Shown here one piece after another: positions 1 to 7,651 of a stretch of DNA of 35,981 nucleotides. The stretch's first letter is position 1, and the number at the start of each line of letters is the position of its first letter. Position numbers and translations under genes: made by a program. The notes under the pieces were generated by a model that searched no databases, was not told the DNA's origin, and saw only the letters and a program-made list of their open reading frames with translations. The DNA is from Clostridia bacterium (GTDB taxonomy: Bacteria > Bacteroidota > Bacteroidia > Bacteroidales > 4484-276): positions 1-35,981 of the forward strand of contig SABY01000028.1 of the NCBI GenBank assembly GCA_009928785.1, given 5' to 3'.

Positions 1-502
1 GATATGCGTTGGCCGGAGCTTCGCCCGCCGTTATGGCAAATCCTGCGTTACCACTCGCCCAGTCCATAATATTATCCCCATTTTCGTTTTCTTCGTAAAA
101 AACATAATACTTGCTACTCGCATCGAGCCTGAAGTACTCAAAGCTGTACTGTGAATTTACTTCCGAAATAATAAAAATGACCGTGTAATCTTTGCTGTTT
201 TTGCCATTTTCTGAGGTCACGGTGTAAAGGTGTGGCTGAGTAAAATCGAGCACAGTGCCGTTTTCGGGAGCAATGGTGGCGCCTTTGGATAAGTTAAACA
301 CAGGTGCCTGATTTACTAAATCGGTACCTGGTTTTACGCGTATTGTAACACGACTATTTTCTATCAACGGATCTGTTTTAAGAATCTCTGGCGGCACCAT
401 CACCGAAAGAATGTCGGCTTCGCTATTCAAAGTATCGTCTTTGGTGCACGACGAAAATGCCAAAGCAACCATCAGAAAGAGGAATAAGTATCTTGTTTTC
501 AT
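1..502 (-). CDS. Surface lipoprotein, N-terminal part (PCMD-like), cut by window edge
   Basis: The reading frame is open from an ATG at 502 to the window edge, giving about 167 residues. Residues 1-19 form a lipoprotein signal ending in the lipobox AFSSC, with Cys19 as the lipidation site. Residues about 30-125 resemble the Ig-like/DUF5018-type domain with the pattern 'KPGTDL...PVFNLSKGATIAPENGT...Y.VTSENG', found in Bacteroidota outer-membrane lipoproteins. After about residue 145 the motif 'DWASGNAGFAITAG' resembles the start of a PCMD (putative carbohydrate metabolism) domain. I infer a cell-surface carbohydrate-associated lipoprotein. The domain call is from memory of the motif and the C-terminus is missing, so the precise family is tentative. 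A TAnnTTTG box lies about 60 bases upstream. Confidence 0.7.
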   Translation of the reverse strand, partial: MKTRYLFLFLMVALAFSSCTKDDTLNSEADILSVMVPPEILKTDPLIENSRVTIRVKPGTDLVNQAPVFNLSKGATIAPENGTVLDFTQPHLYTVTSENGKNSKDYTVIFIISEVNSQYSFEYFRLDASSKYYVFYEENENGDNIMDWASGNAGFAITAGEAPANAY

Positions 503-559
503 AAGAAAATGGTTTATCAATTTTTAAGTAGTCTCCGTTTTTATCGTTATCTAATCCGG

Positions 560-567
560 CAAAAATA
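560..567 (-). promoter_or_regulatory. Putative -7 element (TAnnTTTG) of the lipoprotein gene
   Basis: The reverse strand reads TATTTTTG, a full match to the Bacteroidota -7 consensus. It would start transcription near 553 and leave a leader of about 50 nt before the ATG at 502. No clear -33 TTG was seen. Confidence 0.55.
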
Positions 568-622
568 CAAGATAAACCGGATAATGTTCATTTTTAGCCA
601 CAGCATGTGCAATAGCACAATT

Positions 623-791
623 GCTTTAACGGGCATCTTCAGGTTAATGGTTTTGCGGTGCGGCTTTTCTCCAGGCCACCGTCACACCGTGAATGCTGTT
701 GAAGCCTGTATTATTAGCCGGAACTTTGGCTTGCCGACCTGGCGTTATTCGCGGTGTGACTTCTGACAAACGAGCTTACACCCGGGTTAGC
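623..791 (+). repeat. Long imperfect palindrome ending in GTTAGC; possible attC-like site
   Basis: GCTTTAAC at 623-630 opens and GTTAGC at 786-791 closes a roughly 170-base segment. Its inner part has complementary arms at 681-694 (GTCACACCGTGAAT) and 747-760 (ATTCGCGGTGTGAC), 13 of 14 bases paired. The outer arms pair only loosely. The order 'AAC ... GTTAGC' is that of an integron attC site. With the better-supported attC at 2201-2334 this suggests an older cassette boundary, but no protein gene can be assigned to it. Confidence 0.4.
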
Positions 792-834
792 AGCAAAAAC
801 ATGCGAAACCTATTGGATGACATGGAAATGTGAT

Positions 835-842
835 TATTTTTG
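835..842 (+). promoter_or_regulatory. Putative -7 element upstream of the DUF3883 cassette
   Basis: TATTTTTG matches TAnnTTTG. It lies outside the cassette (which begins at 954) and could read into it, as a promoter upstream of a cassette insertion point would. The leader to the ATG at 986 would be about 137 nt. The rest of 503-985 holds the palindrome at 623-791 and no convincing gene. Confidence 0.4.
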
Positions 843-953
843 CGGGATGAAACAAAAACACGCAATAAATGACGACTCCGACAAAAAGACAAAATGTCTT
901 CATAATGTACTTTTACAGAACTGTTAAAAGACAGGAAGGGGTCATAAAAACAA

Positions 954-2327
954 GTTAGCTTTCATTGTAAAGAGACCAACGAACTATGATTGAAATAAGT
1001 CAAAATATATTTGAAATCGTTTTTTCAGGATTTAATAAACTCTCGACAGAAAAAGTTGATGAAAGCAAAATTGAATTTAAAAATCATCCGATAGTTGTAA
1101 AACACGAAAATTACAAATATGAAATTATCGAAGATGCAAAAAGTCAATTACTCCTGAAAACTTGGAGAGAAACTGATATTGGTTCTGGGACAATCCTTAA
1201 AAATGTCAAGAATGCAATAAACGTAAAATCAAACAATTTAATTGACTGGAGAAAAAAAGACGATTTTAAGAAATTAAAAGCAAATCGAGAAAATGAAAAA
1301 TTTCTTTATGACTTCTTTAAATCAAAGATTAAGGAAGAAATTGCTTTTGATAATTTTGTCGAGATAGGATTTTCATATCAGCTAATTGCTTATCTCTTTT
1401 TTATTAAAAATCATCAAAAATATATGCCTATTTCACAGGAGAAATTTGATGAAATTTTTAATTCAATAAACATTGATTTTAAAACAAGCCATAATTGCTC
1501 TTGGGAAAATTATATAGAATTCAACGAGATAATAAAACTTTTCAGGAAACAACTTTCTCAAAGGTTTAAGAACGCTTCACTACTTGACGCTCACTCATTT
1601 TTGTGGATTTATGGTTTTCAACTTGACGAGCCAAAAGAAAAAGTTAAACAAGAAAAACCAACGCAAAAATCCGAGACTAAAGCAGCTTACAAATCGAAAG
1701 AAAAGCCGAAACCAGAATTAGAAACTTATACACCAAAAAAAGTTGTTGACCTTGACGATTTGACTGAAACAGCAAATGAAATTGACTACATCGAAAACCA
1801 TCGCAAATTGATGGAAATTGGAAATTTAGCAGAAAAAATTGTATTGGAAAGTGAAATCGAATTTTTAAAGGATGAATATCCAGAATTGGCGGAAAAAGTT
1901 AGACTTGTTTCAAACAACCCGGAACTTGGATTTGATGTTTTATCCTTTGAATCAGACGGAAAACAAAAACAAATTGAAGTTAAAGCTATTTCCGTTAATC
2001 GTAACGCTAAAAGTTTTATAATCACTCGCAACGAATTTTCAAAATCAAAGACTTACTCGAATTACTATGTTTATTGCGTAACAGAATTAAATTCTGGAAA
2101 TCCAAAAATATTGAGAATTAAAAATCCTGACTTTGAGAATAATAAAGACTTTTTAATTGAATCATTGACTTATAAAGTAACATTTGAATAGAAACAACGA
2201 AAAGCTAACATTTTGTATAAGTAATGGCAGGGAAAGTGCTAAATATCAAGCTTTGTAGCCCGCTCAAACTGCGTAGCGGTTTGAAAAGAAATTGCCACGC
2301 AATCTGCCACTACTCATACAATTTACC
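954..2327 (+). mobile_element. Integron-type gene cassette carrying the DUF3883 gene
   Basis: The segment starts at a core site GTTAGC (954), has an ATG 32 bases later, one ORF that fills most of its length, a stop at 2191, and a palindromic attC-like site starting ten bases later and ending at GTTAGT (2328). This is the classic layout of a promoterless gene cassette. In the circular form the ends would join GTTAGCTTT (954-962) to the attC. That sequence is the exact reverse complement of AAAGCTAAC at 2201-2209, as R' and R'' must be. The segment is also much more AT-rich than its neighbours. No integron integrase is in the window, so the integron itself may be elsewhere or lost. Confidence 0.65.
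986..2191 (+). CDS. DUF3883 domain protein, restriction-nuclease-like
   Basis: A 401-residue protein whose last ~115 residues match the DUF3883 pattern: 'GNLAEKIVLESEIEFLK', then 'GFDVLSFES' and 'KQIEVKA', then 'FIITRNEF'. Asp317, Glu331 and Lys333 are placed like the D-(E)xK residues of the PD-(D/E)XK nuclease fold. Residues ~215-250 are a Lys/Glu/Pro-rich linker. The N-terminal ~210 residues are not recognised. DUF3883 domains often occur in restriction and phage-defence proteins, so a defence role is plausible but inferred. The gene is AT-rich with heavy AAA/GAA/ATT use, unlike its neighbours, and it fills an integron-like cassette, so it was very likely acquired. It has no partner gene within the cassette. 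Confidence 0.75.
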   Translation: MIEISQNIFEIVFSGFNKLSTEKVDESKIEFKNHPIVVKHENYKYEIIEDAKSQLLLKTWRETDIGSGTILKNVKNAINVKSNNLIDWRKKDDFKKLKANRENEKFLYDFFKSKIKEEIAFDNFVEIGFSYQLIAYLFFIKNHQKYMPISQEKFDEIFNSINIDFKTSHNCSWENYIEFNEIIKLFRKQLSQRFKNASLLDAHSFLWIYGFQLDEPKEKVKQEKPTQKSETKAAYKSKEKPKPELETYTPKKVVDLDDLTETANEIDYIENHRKLMEIGNLAEKIVLESEIEFLKDEYPELAEKVRLVSNNPELGFDVLSFESDGKQKQIEVKAISVNRNAKSFIITRNEFSKSKTYSNYYVYCVTELNSGNPKILRIKNPDFENNKDFLIESLTYKVTFE

Positions 2328-2334
2328 GTTAGTC
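2201..2334 (+). repeat. attC-like recombination site
   Basis: The left arm 2204-2230 begins GCTAACATTTTGTATAAG and the right arm 2304-2334 ends CATACAATTTACCGTTAGTC. Folded together they pair through GCTAAC/GTTAG, TTGTAT/ATACAA and GGCAG/CTGCC with a few unpaired bases, as in attC bottom-strand hairpins. The central part contains a further small hairpin (CCGCTCAAAC with GTAGCGGTTTGA). The core sites are six bases (RYYAAC-like) rather than the textbook seven, so I call it attC-like. It starts ten bases after the DUF3883 stop codon. Confidence 0.65.
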
Positions 2335-2364
2335 CTAATTTTTAAAATCAGATAACAAAAAACA

Positions 2365-3066
2365 ATGATAACAATCGACAATTATTTAGACGCCCATTAC
2401 ATACACCGGAGCAATTGGCTGAGAGCCGCTGTTTTGGGTGCAAACGATGGCATTATCTCCGTCTCCAGTCTTGCCATTGGCGTAACGGCTGCCAGCATTA
2501 CAAGAGAACCTGTTTTGCTGGCAACCATTGCCGGACTTGTAGCAGGGGTTTTGTCGATGGCTGCCGGGGAGTATGTTTCGGTTAGCTCGCAAACAGACAT
2601 TGAAAAAGCCGACATTGAAAGAGAAAGACAGGAACTAAAAGAAATGCCTGAAAATGAATTAGAAATGCTATCCCAAATTTATGAACGGCGGGGATTAAAA
2701 AAGGAAACGGCCAGGCAGGTCGCAAAGGAACTCACTGAGGCTGATGCGCTGGCGACACATGTTAGAGACGAATTAGGAATAAATGAAATGAGTGAGGCAA
2801 AGCCTATTCAGGCTGCTTTTGCCTCAGGGGCTGCCTTTACTGCCGGCGGGCTTTTGCCGCTTTTGGTTACTATCTTCGTTCCCGTCAGGAATATGGAGTA
2901 TTTCCTTTATGGGTTCACTATTATTTCGTTGGTATTACTGGGTGCAGTAGCAGCAAAAACCGGCGGTTCCAGTATCAGGAAAGCGATTATCAGAATACTA
3001 ATCTGGGGGACTATTGCAATGGGATTGTCTGCTTTTGTAGGCTATCTATTCGGTGTTAATGTTTAA
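2365..3066 (+). CDS. VIT/CCC1-family iron/manganese transporter
   Basis: A 233-residue integral membrane protein. Residues 15-45 contain the family signature 'HRSNWLRAAVLGANDGIISVSSLAIGV', with the conserved Asp28 of TM1. Likely membrane spans are ~21-45, 50-72, 148-172, 177-197 and 206-231. A Glu-rich cytosolic helical domain (76-145, with 'QTDIEKADIERERQELKEMPENELE') corresponds to the metal-binding domain of plant and yeast VIT1/CCC1, which move Fe2+ or Mn2+ out of the cytosol by proton antiport. The length is normal for the bacterial family. The gene starts 37 bases after the GTTAGT core site at 2328, so it may have been part of the same cassette array, but no attC-like site follows it and its base composition is close to the chromosome's. 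Confidence 0.9.
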   Translation: MITIDNYLDAHYIHRSNWLRAAVLGANDGIISVSSLAIGVTAASITREPVLLATIAGLVAGVLSMAAGEYVSVSSQTDIEKADIERERQELKEMPENELEMLSQIYERRGLKKETARQVAKELTEADALATHVRDELGINEMSEAKPIQAAFASGAAFTAGGLLPLLVTIFVPVRNMEYFLYGFTIISLVLLGAVAAKTGGSSIRKAIIRILIWGTIAMGLSAFVGYLFGVNV

Positions 3067-3202
3067 AACAAAATCAAAATTGCCGTCATTATTTAGGTGT
3101 TAATACAACCAACGATGATAAGCAAATCAGCCGGGATTTTCATATTTTCTACCCTCATGTTGCAAAGATTTTTGTATCCCATCAATACGATAGCTTATCG
3201 TT

Positions 3203-3310
3203 TTAATCAGCCGGTTTAAAATCCGGGAAATAACCTTTGGCTATTGAATGCTTGCCTGCTTCGGCAAATTTCTTTTCGACAGCAGTTACAATAATCGGCC
3301 AAAAGTGGCT
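3203..3310 (-). pseudogene. Possible C-terminal fragment of an unidentified protein
   Basis: On the reverse strand about 35 codons read as protein-like sequence ending 'KHSIAKGYFPDFKPAD' and a stop at 3203. There is no start codon; an in-frame stop lies just upstream. It may be a gene remnant left by past rearrangement beside the cassette region. The family is not recognised and chance cannot be excluded. Confidence 0.2.
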
Positions 3311-3326
3311 TTATTTGTAAAATAAA

Positions 3327-4346
3327 ATGGACGCGACAAGCAGCAACAGAAACATGAAGTTACAACGGAAAGGGTTGTTCGGTGGCAAAATGCCGGCACT
3401 ATGGCAGGTGTTGCTGTTGCTGATGCTGGTGGTTCCGCTGATGGCGCTGATGGCGCAAAACGTGAAGATGACGCGCGCCCAATACGTGGCGATGTACAAA
3501 GACATCGCTGTGCGCGAAATGGTGGATTTCAAAATACCGGCAAGCATTACCCTGGCGCAGGGAATCATCGAATCGGGCAATGGCAACAGCCGCCTGGCAC
3601 GCGAAGGCAACAACCACTTCGGCATAAAATGCCACCAGGGCTGGGAAGGCAAGTCGATGCTCCTCACCGACGACGCCCCCGACGAGTGCTTCCGCGTGTA
3701 TGCCTCCGCCGAAGAATCCTACAAAGACCACTCTTTTTTCCTGAGCCAGCGCTCCAGATATGCTTTCCTCTTCGAGCTATCCATCACCGACTACAAAGGG
3801 TGGGCACACGGCCTCAAAAAAGCCGGCTATGCCACCAACCCCAAATATGCCGACATGCTCATCACCATTATCGAAGAAATGGAGCTTTACAAATACGACT
3901 TGCTTTACAACGATGCCCTGGCACGCCAAAAGCGACCCGACGAAATTCCCGAAGCAGACCAACGCAAATACGAAGCCTTTGGCGTGGGCAAGAATGATCG
4001 AAAAGTTCTTACCAACAACGAACGCAGGTTTATCTTTGCCCGAAAAGGCGACGACTTTTATAAAATTGCCAACGATTTCAATATCTACAACTACCAGGTG
4101 TGGAAATACAACGACCTGACGAAGAACGACAAAATTAAAGAGGGCGACATGGTGTATCTGCAGCGCAAAAAAAGCAAAGCTAACACACCTTATCATTTTG
4201 TGAAAAAAGGCGAAACCATGCGCGGTATCTCCCAGTTGTACGGCATGAGGCTAAAGCAGCTTTACCGCAAAAACCGCATGGAGCCGGGCACCCAGCCACA
4301 TGCCGGGCAGATGCTTTGGCTGCAGGATAAAAAACCACGGAAATGA
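3327..4346 (+). CDS. Glucosaminidase (FlgJ-like) with two LysM repeats
   Basis: A 339-residue peptidoglycan hydrolase of the mannosyl-glycoprotein endo-beta-N-acetylglucosaminidase family, which cuts the glycan strand of the cell wall. Residues ~24-44 are a signal or anchor helix. Residues ~52-200 are the catalytic domain, with 'ASITLAQGIIESGNGNSRLA' around the catalytic Glu82, then 'NNHFGIKCHQGW' and 'FRVYASAEESYKDHSFFL'. Two LysM-like modules follow (~230-280 and ~288-337: 'KGETMRGISQLYGMRLKQLY'), which bind peptidoglycan. A start at Met10 is also possible. Its stop overlaps the next gene's ATG (ATGA), so the two are probably co-transcribed. Confidence 0.9.
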   Translation: MDATSSNRNMKLQRKGLFGGKMPALWQVLLLLMLVVPLMALMAQNVKMTRAQYVAMYKDIAVREMVDFKIPASITLAQGIIESGNGNSRLAREGNNHFGIKCHQGWEGKSMLLTDDAPDECFRVYASAEESYKDHSFFLSQRSRYAFLFELSITDYKGWAHGLKKAGYATNPKYADMLITIIEEMELYKYDLLYNDALARQKRPDEIPEADQRKYEAFGVGKNDRKVLTNNERRFIFARKGDDFYKIANDFNIYNYQVWKYNDLTKNDKIKEGDMVYLQRKKSKANTPYHFVKKGETMRGISQLYGMRLKQLYRKNRMEPGTQPHAGQMLWLQDKKPRK

Positions 4347-4942
4347 CCCACATCAAATCAATGACGAGAATTATGCTGACAAACATGAAGCGCATGAGAA
4401 TTTTGCTGGCGATTTTTATGATCCTCTCTTCATCTGTCGTTTTTGGGCAAACCAACAACGACAATTATGTTTTCTGGAGCCCGTCAAAGAAGCTGACGGT
4501 TGATGATTTTGGAATTAAAACCAAAAACAGCGAAACCGTCGCGTCGTTTGCTCAATTCTCCATCGATTACCAAATCAGGGGTTTCGATTTCATGACAAAG
4601 AATTTTAATAAAAAAGTGCGAAACTATTTGATTAAATCCGCTCCCATAATCGACACCACCACAGATGTTTCCATCTCATTACGCTATCAGCAAACGCTAT
4701 TTGATATCTCCGAGATTTACACCCGCCAATTTCGGAAAGCACTGAGAGAAAACAGGAAAAAACTTGCTTCAGGATTTCAAATTGCTGAAGATTTAAATCA
4801 AAAAGCAATAACAGATTTTTCTAACCGGCGGGTCATTTACGACAGGGACACCAATTTTGGAACAATCCAAGACAAACAGTTGGAGTGGGACTTACAAATT
4901 CAGAATGAGCTTGAGGAGTTAAAAGAATATGCTTTTGAATAA
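4343..4942 (+). CDS. Exported DUF922-like protein lacking the metal motif
   Basis: A 199-residue exported protein. The signal peptide is ~15-36 ('MKRMRILLAIFMILSSSVVFG'), so Met15 (4385) may be the true start; I keep the ATG that overlaps the previous gene. 'LTVDDFGI' near the mature N-terminus and the end 'YDRDTNFGTIQDKQLEWD' match, from memory, a Bacteroidota family related to DUF922 putative zinc proteases. In those, the central motif reads H-E-Q-x-H-F-D-I-A-E. Here the equivalent segment is 'YQQTLFDISEIYTRQFRKAL', with both histidines and the glutamate replaced. It is therefore probably a non-catalytic relative. The function is unknown; the position behind a cell-wall hydrolase hints at an envelope role. 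Confidence 0.7.
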   Translation: MTHIKSMTRIMLTNMKRMRILLAIFMILSSSVVFGQTNNDNYVFWSPSKKLTVDDFGIKTKNSETVASFAQFSIDYQIRGFDFMTKNFNKKVRNYLIKSAPIIDTTTDVSISLRYQQTLFDISEIYTRQFRKALRENRKKLASGFQIAEDLNQKAITDFSNRRVIYDRDTNFGTIQDKQLEWDLQIQNELEELKEYAFE

Positions 4943-4980
4943 AAGAAATAAGAACGATAATAAATTAAAATTTTAATAAA

Positions 4981-6015
4981 ATGAAAACAAGAATTATACT
5001 CCCGGCAGTGGTGGCAGCATTTGGGCTGTTGTATCTGTTTACCTCCTGCGGACAGGCACCACCCGATCATTTTACGATTGCTTTTTACAATGTCGAAAAC
5101 CTCTTCGATACCATCAACGACAATGGCGAGCGCGACGGTGACTTTACGCCGGGAGCTGCCGTAAGCTGGAACACGGAGCGCTACGACCGTAAGCTCAATA
5201 ATATTGCACGGGTGCTGGGCGCCATCGACAGCACTGAATTGCCACTGGTGATCGGTCTGGCGGAGGTGGAAAATCTGGGTGTACTCCGCGACCTGGTGGC
5301 TACCCAGCCGCTGGATAAAGGCGGTTACGACATCGTGCATTTCGACAGCCCCGACGAACGCGGAATCGACGTGGCACTGCTTTACCGCCACGACATGTTG
5401 CAGCCGCTGCACAGCCGCCCCTACCCGCTCACCTTCTACTTCGACAGCACCGACCGCACACGCGACCTGCTCTATTTTAAAGCACTGGCTGCCGACCGCG
5501 ACACATTGCATCTCCTCGTAAACCACTGGCCATCGCGCTCAGGCGGAAAAGAACTTAGCGACCCCAAGCGTCAGCGCGCAGCGCAGCAGGTGCGCCAGGT
5601 AGTCGATTCCATCTTCCGCTTCGACGCAAATGCCAACATCATCATCATGGGCGACCTCAACGACAACCCCACCGACGACAATGTAGCCGTAACGCTGGGC
5701 GCACGCGTACCGGAAAATAATGTGAGAAAACAACAGCTTTATAATCTCGCTACCGAAAAATTCACGGGCGGTGAAGGAACCCTCTACTGGCGAAGCTGGG
5801 ATTTGTTCGATCAGTTTATCGTGTCGTCTAACGTGCTCGATGGCATAACTGCCTACAAACTATCGCCTGCCTCCATTCAAATCCTGAAAAAAGATTGGAT
5901 GCTTTTCCGCCAAAAGGACGGGAACATGGTTCCCAACCGCACCGCCGGACGCAACGAATACTATGGCGGCTACAGCGACCATCTGCCGGTGTACATTCGG
6001 TTTGAGAAGAAGTAA
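4981..6015 (+). CDS. Endonuclease/exonuclease/phosphatase-family lipoprotein
   Basis: A 344-residue protein with a lipoprotein signal (LFTSC, Cys23) followed by a full EEP domain, the fold of DNase I, exonuclease III and inositol phosphatases. The metal and catalytic motifs are present: 'FYNVENLFD' (35-43), 'GLAEVENL' (Glu95), 'NHWPSRSGG' (His182), 'IIMGDLNDNP' (Asp225, Asn227) and 'GGYSDHLPVYIRF' (Asp333, His334). It is therefore likely active and metal-dependent, acting outside the cytoplasm on nucleic acid or a phosphate ester; the substrate cannot be read from the sequence. It follows the previous gene by 38 bases and is probably in the same operon. Confidence 0.88.
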   Translation: MKTRIILPAVVAAFGLLYLFTSCGQAPPDHFTIAFYNVENLFDTINDNGERDGDFTPGAAVSWNTERYDRKLNNIARVLGAIDSTELPLVIGLAEVENLGVLRDLVATQPLDKGGYDIVHFDSPDERGIDVALLYRHDMLQPLHSRPYPLTFYFDSTDRTRDLLYFKALAADRDTLHLLVNHWPSRSGGKELSDPKRQRAAQQVRQVVDSIFRFDANANIIIMGDLNDNPTDDNVAVTLGARVPENNVRKQQLYNLATEKFTGGEGTLYWRSWDLFDQFIVSSNVLDGITAYKLSPASIQILKKDWMLFRQKDGNMVPNRTAGRNEYYGGYSDHLPVYIRFEKK

Positions 6016-6032
6016 TGGTTTATGAGTTGGCA

Positions 6033-7019
6033 CTACAAATCATCCGCTTCAACAACAAGTACCACGTTCCCTTTTTTACGCCCTGAAGCGATGTAGGTGT
6101 GTGCTTCGGCAACTTTTTCCAAGGGATACTTCCTGTCAATCACGGTTGTAAGTTTGCCAGCCAGATACATTTCCACCAAGTCCATCAGCCTGCTGCGCAG
6201 GAAATCATCCGATTTTAACCCGGTAGCACCAAATTTGGCTTTTCTTTTATTAAAAGCAGAAGTCCACATCATTTGCAACAGCAGCGAAAATTTGAGTACG
6301 GGCGACAGGTACATTCCGGAATGGGATAGTATGTTTTTGCATTTTTGATAGGAGCTTTTGCCAATGGTATCGAAAACGATATCATAAGTTTTGCCGGCTT
6401 TGGTAAAATCTTCTTGGGTGTAATCAATTACCCTATCGGCGCCAAGCGACTTTACCAGCTCCACATTCCGGGTACTGCAAACTCCGGTTACTTCAGCGCC
6501 CATGTTTTTAGCAATTTGAATAGCTGCCGTACCTAAACTTCCCGAGGCTCCATTGATGAGAACATGTTGTCCGGGCTTGATATAGCCAATCTCTTTGAGA
6601 AAGTTTAACGATGTGAGCGGCCCGTCGCAAAAGGTAGCCGCCTCGGCGAAGTTCATACTCCCGGGCATTTGCAGGACTACACCACTTGCGGGAACCGCCA
6701 CATACTCGGCATTGGTACTAAATCCAAGCGTGGTTTCTCCAAAAACCCTGTCGCCCGTTTTAAAATGCTGTACCTGATCGCCAACAGCTTCTATTACTCC
6801 GGCAAAGCCGGTTCCAGGGATGGGATGTTTGGGCTTGCGCATACCTACAGCCAATCTTCCGACATAAGGCTTGCCGGTGCGCATCATCGTGTCGGCGGTG
6901 GTGGCCGAAGCAGCGTGGATGCGGACAAGGAGTTCATCAGGTTTCGCTTCAGGCTTCGCCACATTTGCTAATTCTAAAACTTCAGGCGAGCCGTAGCCCG
7001 TAATCATTATTGCTTTCAT
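6033..7019 (-). CDS. MDR-family NAD(P)-dependent oxidoreductase, quinone-reductase-like
   Basis: A 328-residue medium-chain dehydrogenase/reductase. The GroES-like N-terminal half carries 'PGTGFAGVIEAVGDQV' (69-84), and the Rossmann half carries 'HVLINGASGSLGTAAIQIAK' (152-171) with a glycine-rich NAD(P) loop. The cysteines of the structural zinc site of true alcohol dehydrogenases are absent, which fits the zinc-free NADPH:quinone oxidoreductase/enoyl reductase branch. The substrate is unknown. It converges with the EEP gene (17-base gap) and no terminator is visible between them. The 14-bp tandem array begins about 85 bases upstream of its start. Confidence 0.85.
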   Translation of the reverse strand: MKAIMITGYGSPEVLELANVAKPEAKPDELLVRIHAASATTADTMMRTGKPYVGRLAVGMRKPKHPIPGTGFAGVIEAVGDQVQHFKTGDRVFGETTLGFSTNAEYVAVPASGVVLQMPGSMNFAEAATFCDGPLTSLNFLKEIGYIKPGQHVLINGASGSLGTAAIQIAKNMGAEVTGVCSTRNVELVKSLGADRVIDYTQEDFTKAGKTYDIVFDTIGKSSYQKCKNILSHSGMYLSPVLKFSLLLQMMWTSAFNKRKAKFGATGLKSDDFLRSRLMDLVEMYLAGKLTTVIDRKYPLEKVAEAHTYIASGRKKGNVVLVVEADDL

Positions 7020-7104
7020 AGGAGATCATTTAATTAAAAAAAGTAGTTCGTCAAAATGTTTTGCGTAAAGACGCCCGAATTGGGGGTCTTTACAATTCTG
7101 TATC

Positions 7105-7391
7105 ATTCGTCAATCGTACTTTGCACTTCGTCATTCGTACTTCGTCAATCGTAATTCGTCAATCGTAATTCGTCAATCGTAATTCGTCAATCGCACTTCA
7201 TCAATCGTAATTCGTCAATCGCACTTCATCAATCGTAATTCGTCAATCGTAATTCGTCAATCGTAATTCGTCAATCGTACTTCGTCAATCGTAATTCGTC
7301 AATCGTAATTCGTCAATCGCACTTCATCAATCGTAATTCGTCAATCGTAATTCGTCAATCGTAATTCGTCAATCGTAATTCGTCAATCGTA
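7105..7391. repeat. Tandem array A, 14-bp unit (about 20 copies)
   Basis: From 7126 to 7391 there are 19 head-to-tail copies of a 14-bp unit, consensus ATTCGTCAATCGTA, with one more copy at 7105-7118 set off by a half unit. Variation is ordered: units ending CGCA are always followed by one starting CTTCATC, giving a 28-bp dimer that recurs at 7182, 7210 and 7308. Units abut with no spacers, so it is not a CRISPR. There is no convincing coding potential. Confidence 0.95.
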
Positions 7392-7400
7392 ATTTATATT

Positions 7401-7540
7401 GATGCCGCCCCGTTGGCGCTATGGTGTTTCATGACGACCAATAACAAAGCGCTACGCACTTTGCTAACGATGTTGCCCCGTTGGGCTATGCTTCGCACGG
7501 AATCTTATGGCGATAATCATTTCACCCCCTTCGGGCTTGG
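7401..7540. repeat. Degenerate dispersed-repeat block
   Basis: Two similar segments, GATGCCGCCCCGTTGGCGCT (7401) and GATGTTGCCCCGTTGGGCTA (7469), lie 68 bases apart, followed by TTCACCCCCTTCGGGCTTGG (7521). This GC-rich 'CCCCGTTGGGCTA / CCCCTTCGGGCTT' style of intergenic repeat is familiar from Bacteroidota genomes. The stretch 7541-7650 that follows is pyrimidine-rich (repeated CTCATTTCTCA) with no gene. Confidence 0.55.
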
Positions 7541-7651
7541 TTGGATAAAAATTCAGGTGGCGTTTTAACTTTTCCCCGGCTCATATCTCATTTCTCATCG
7601 CTCATTTCTCACGTTTCACACCTCATTTCTTACCGCTCACTTTTACCGTTT

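Noticed and set aside
509..766. 85-codon plus-strand ORF upstream of the cassette
   Set aside because: It runs through the palindrome at 623-791 and overlaps the lipoprotein promoter; the composition is not protein-like.
3401..3997. 198-codon ORF inside the glucosaminidase gene
   Set aside because: Alternate-frame shadow of a gene with a clear domain match; Arg/Pro/His-rich composition typical of a wrong frame.
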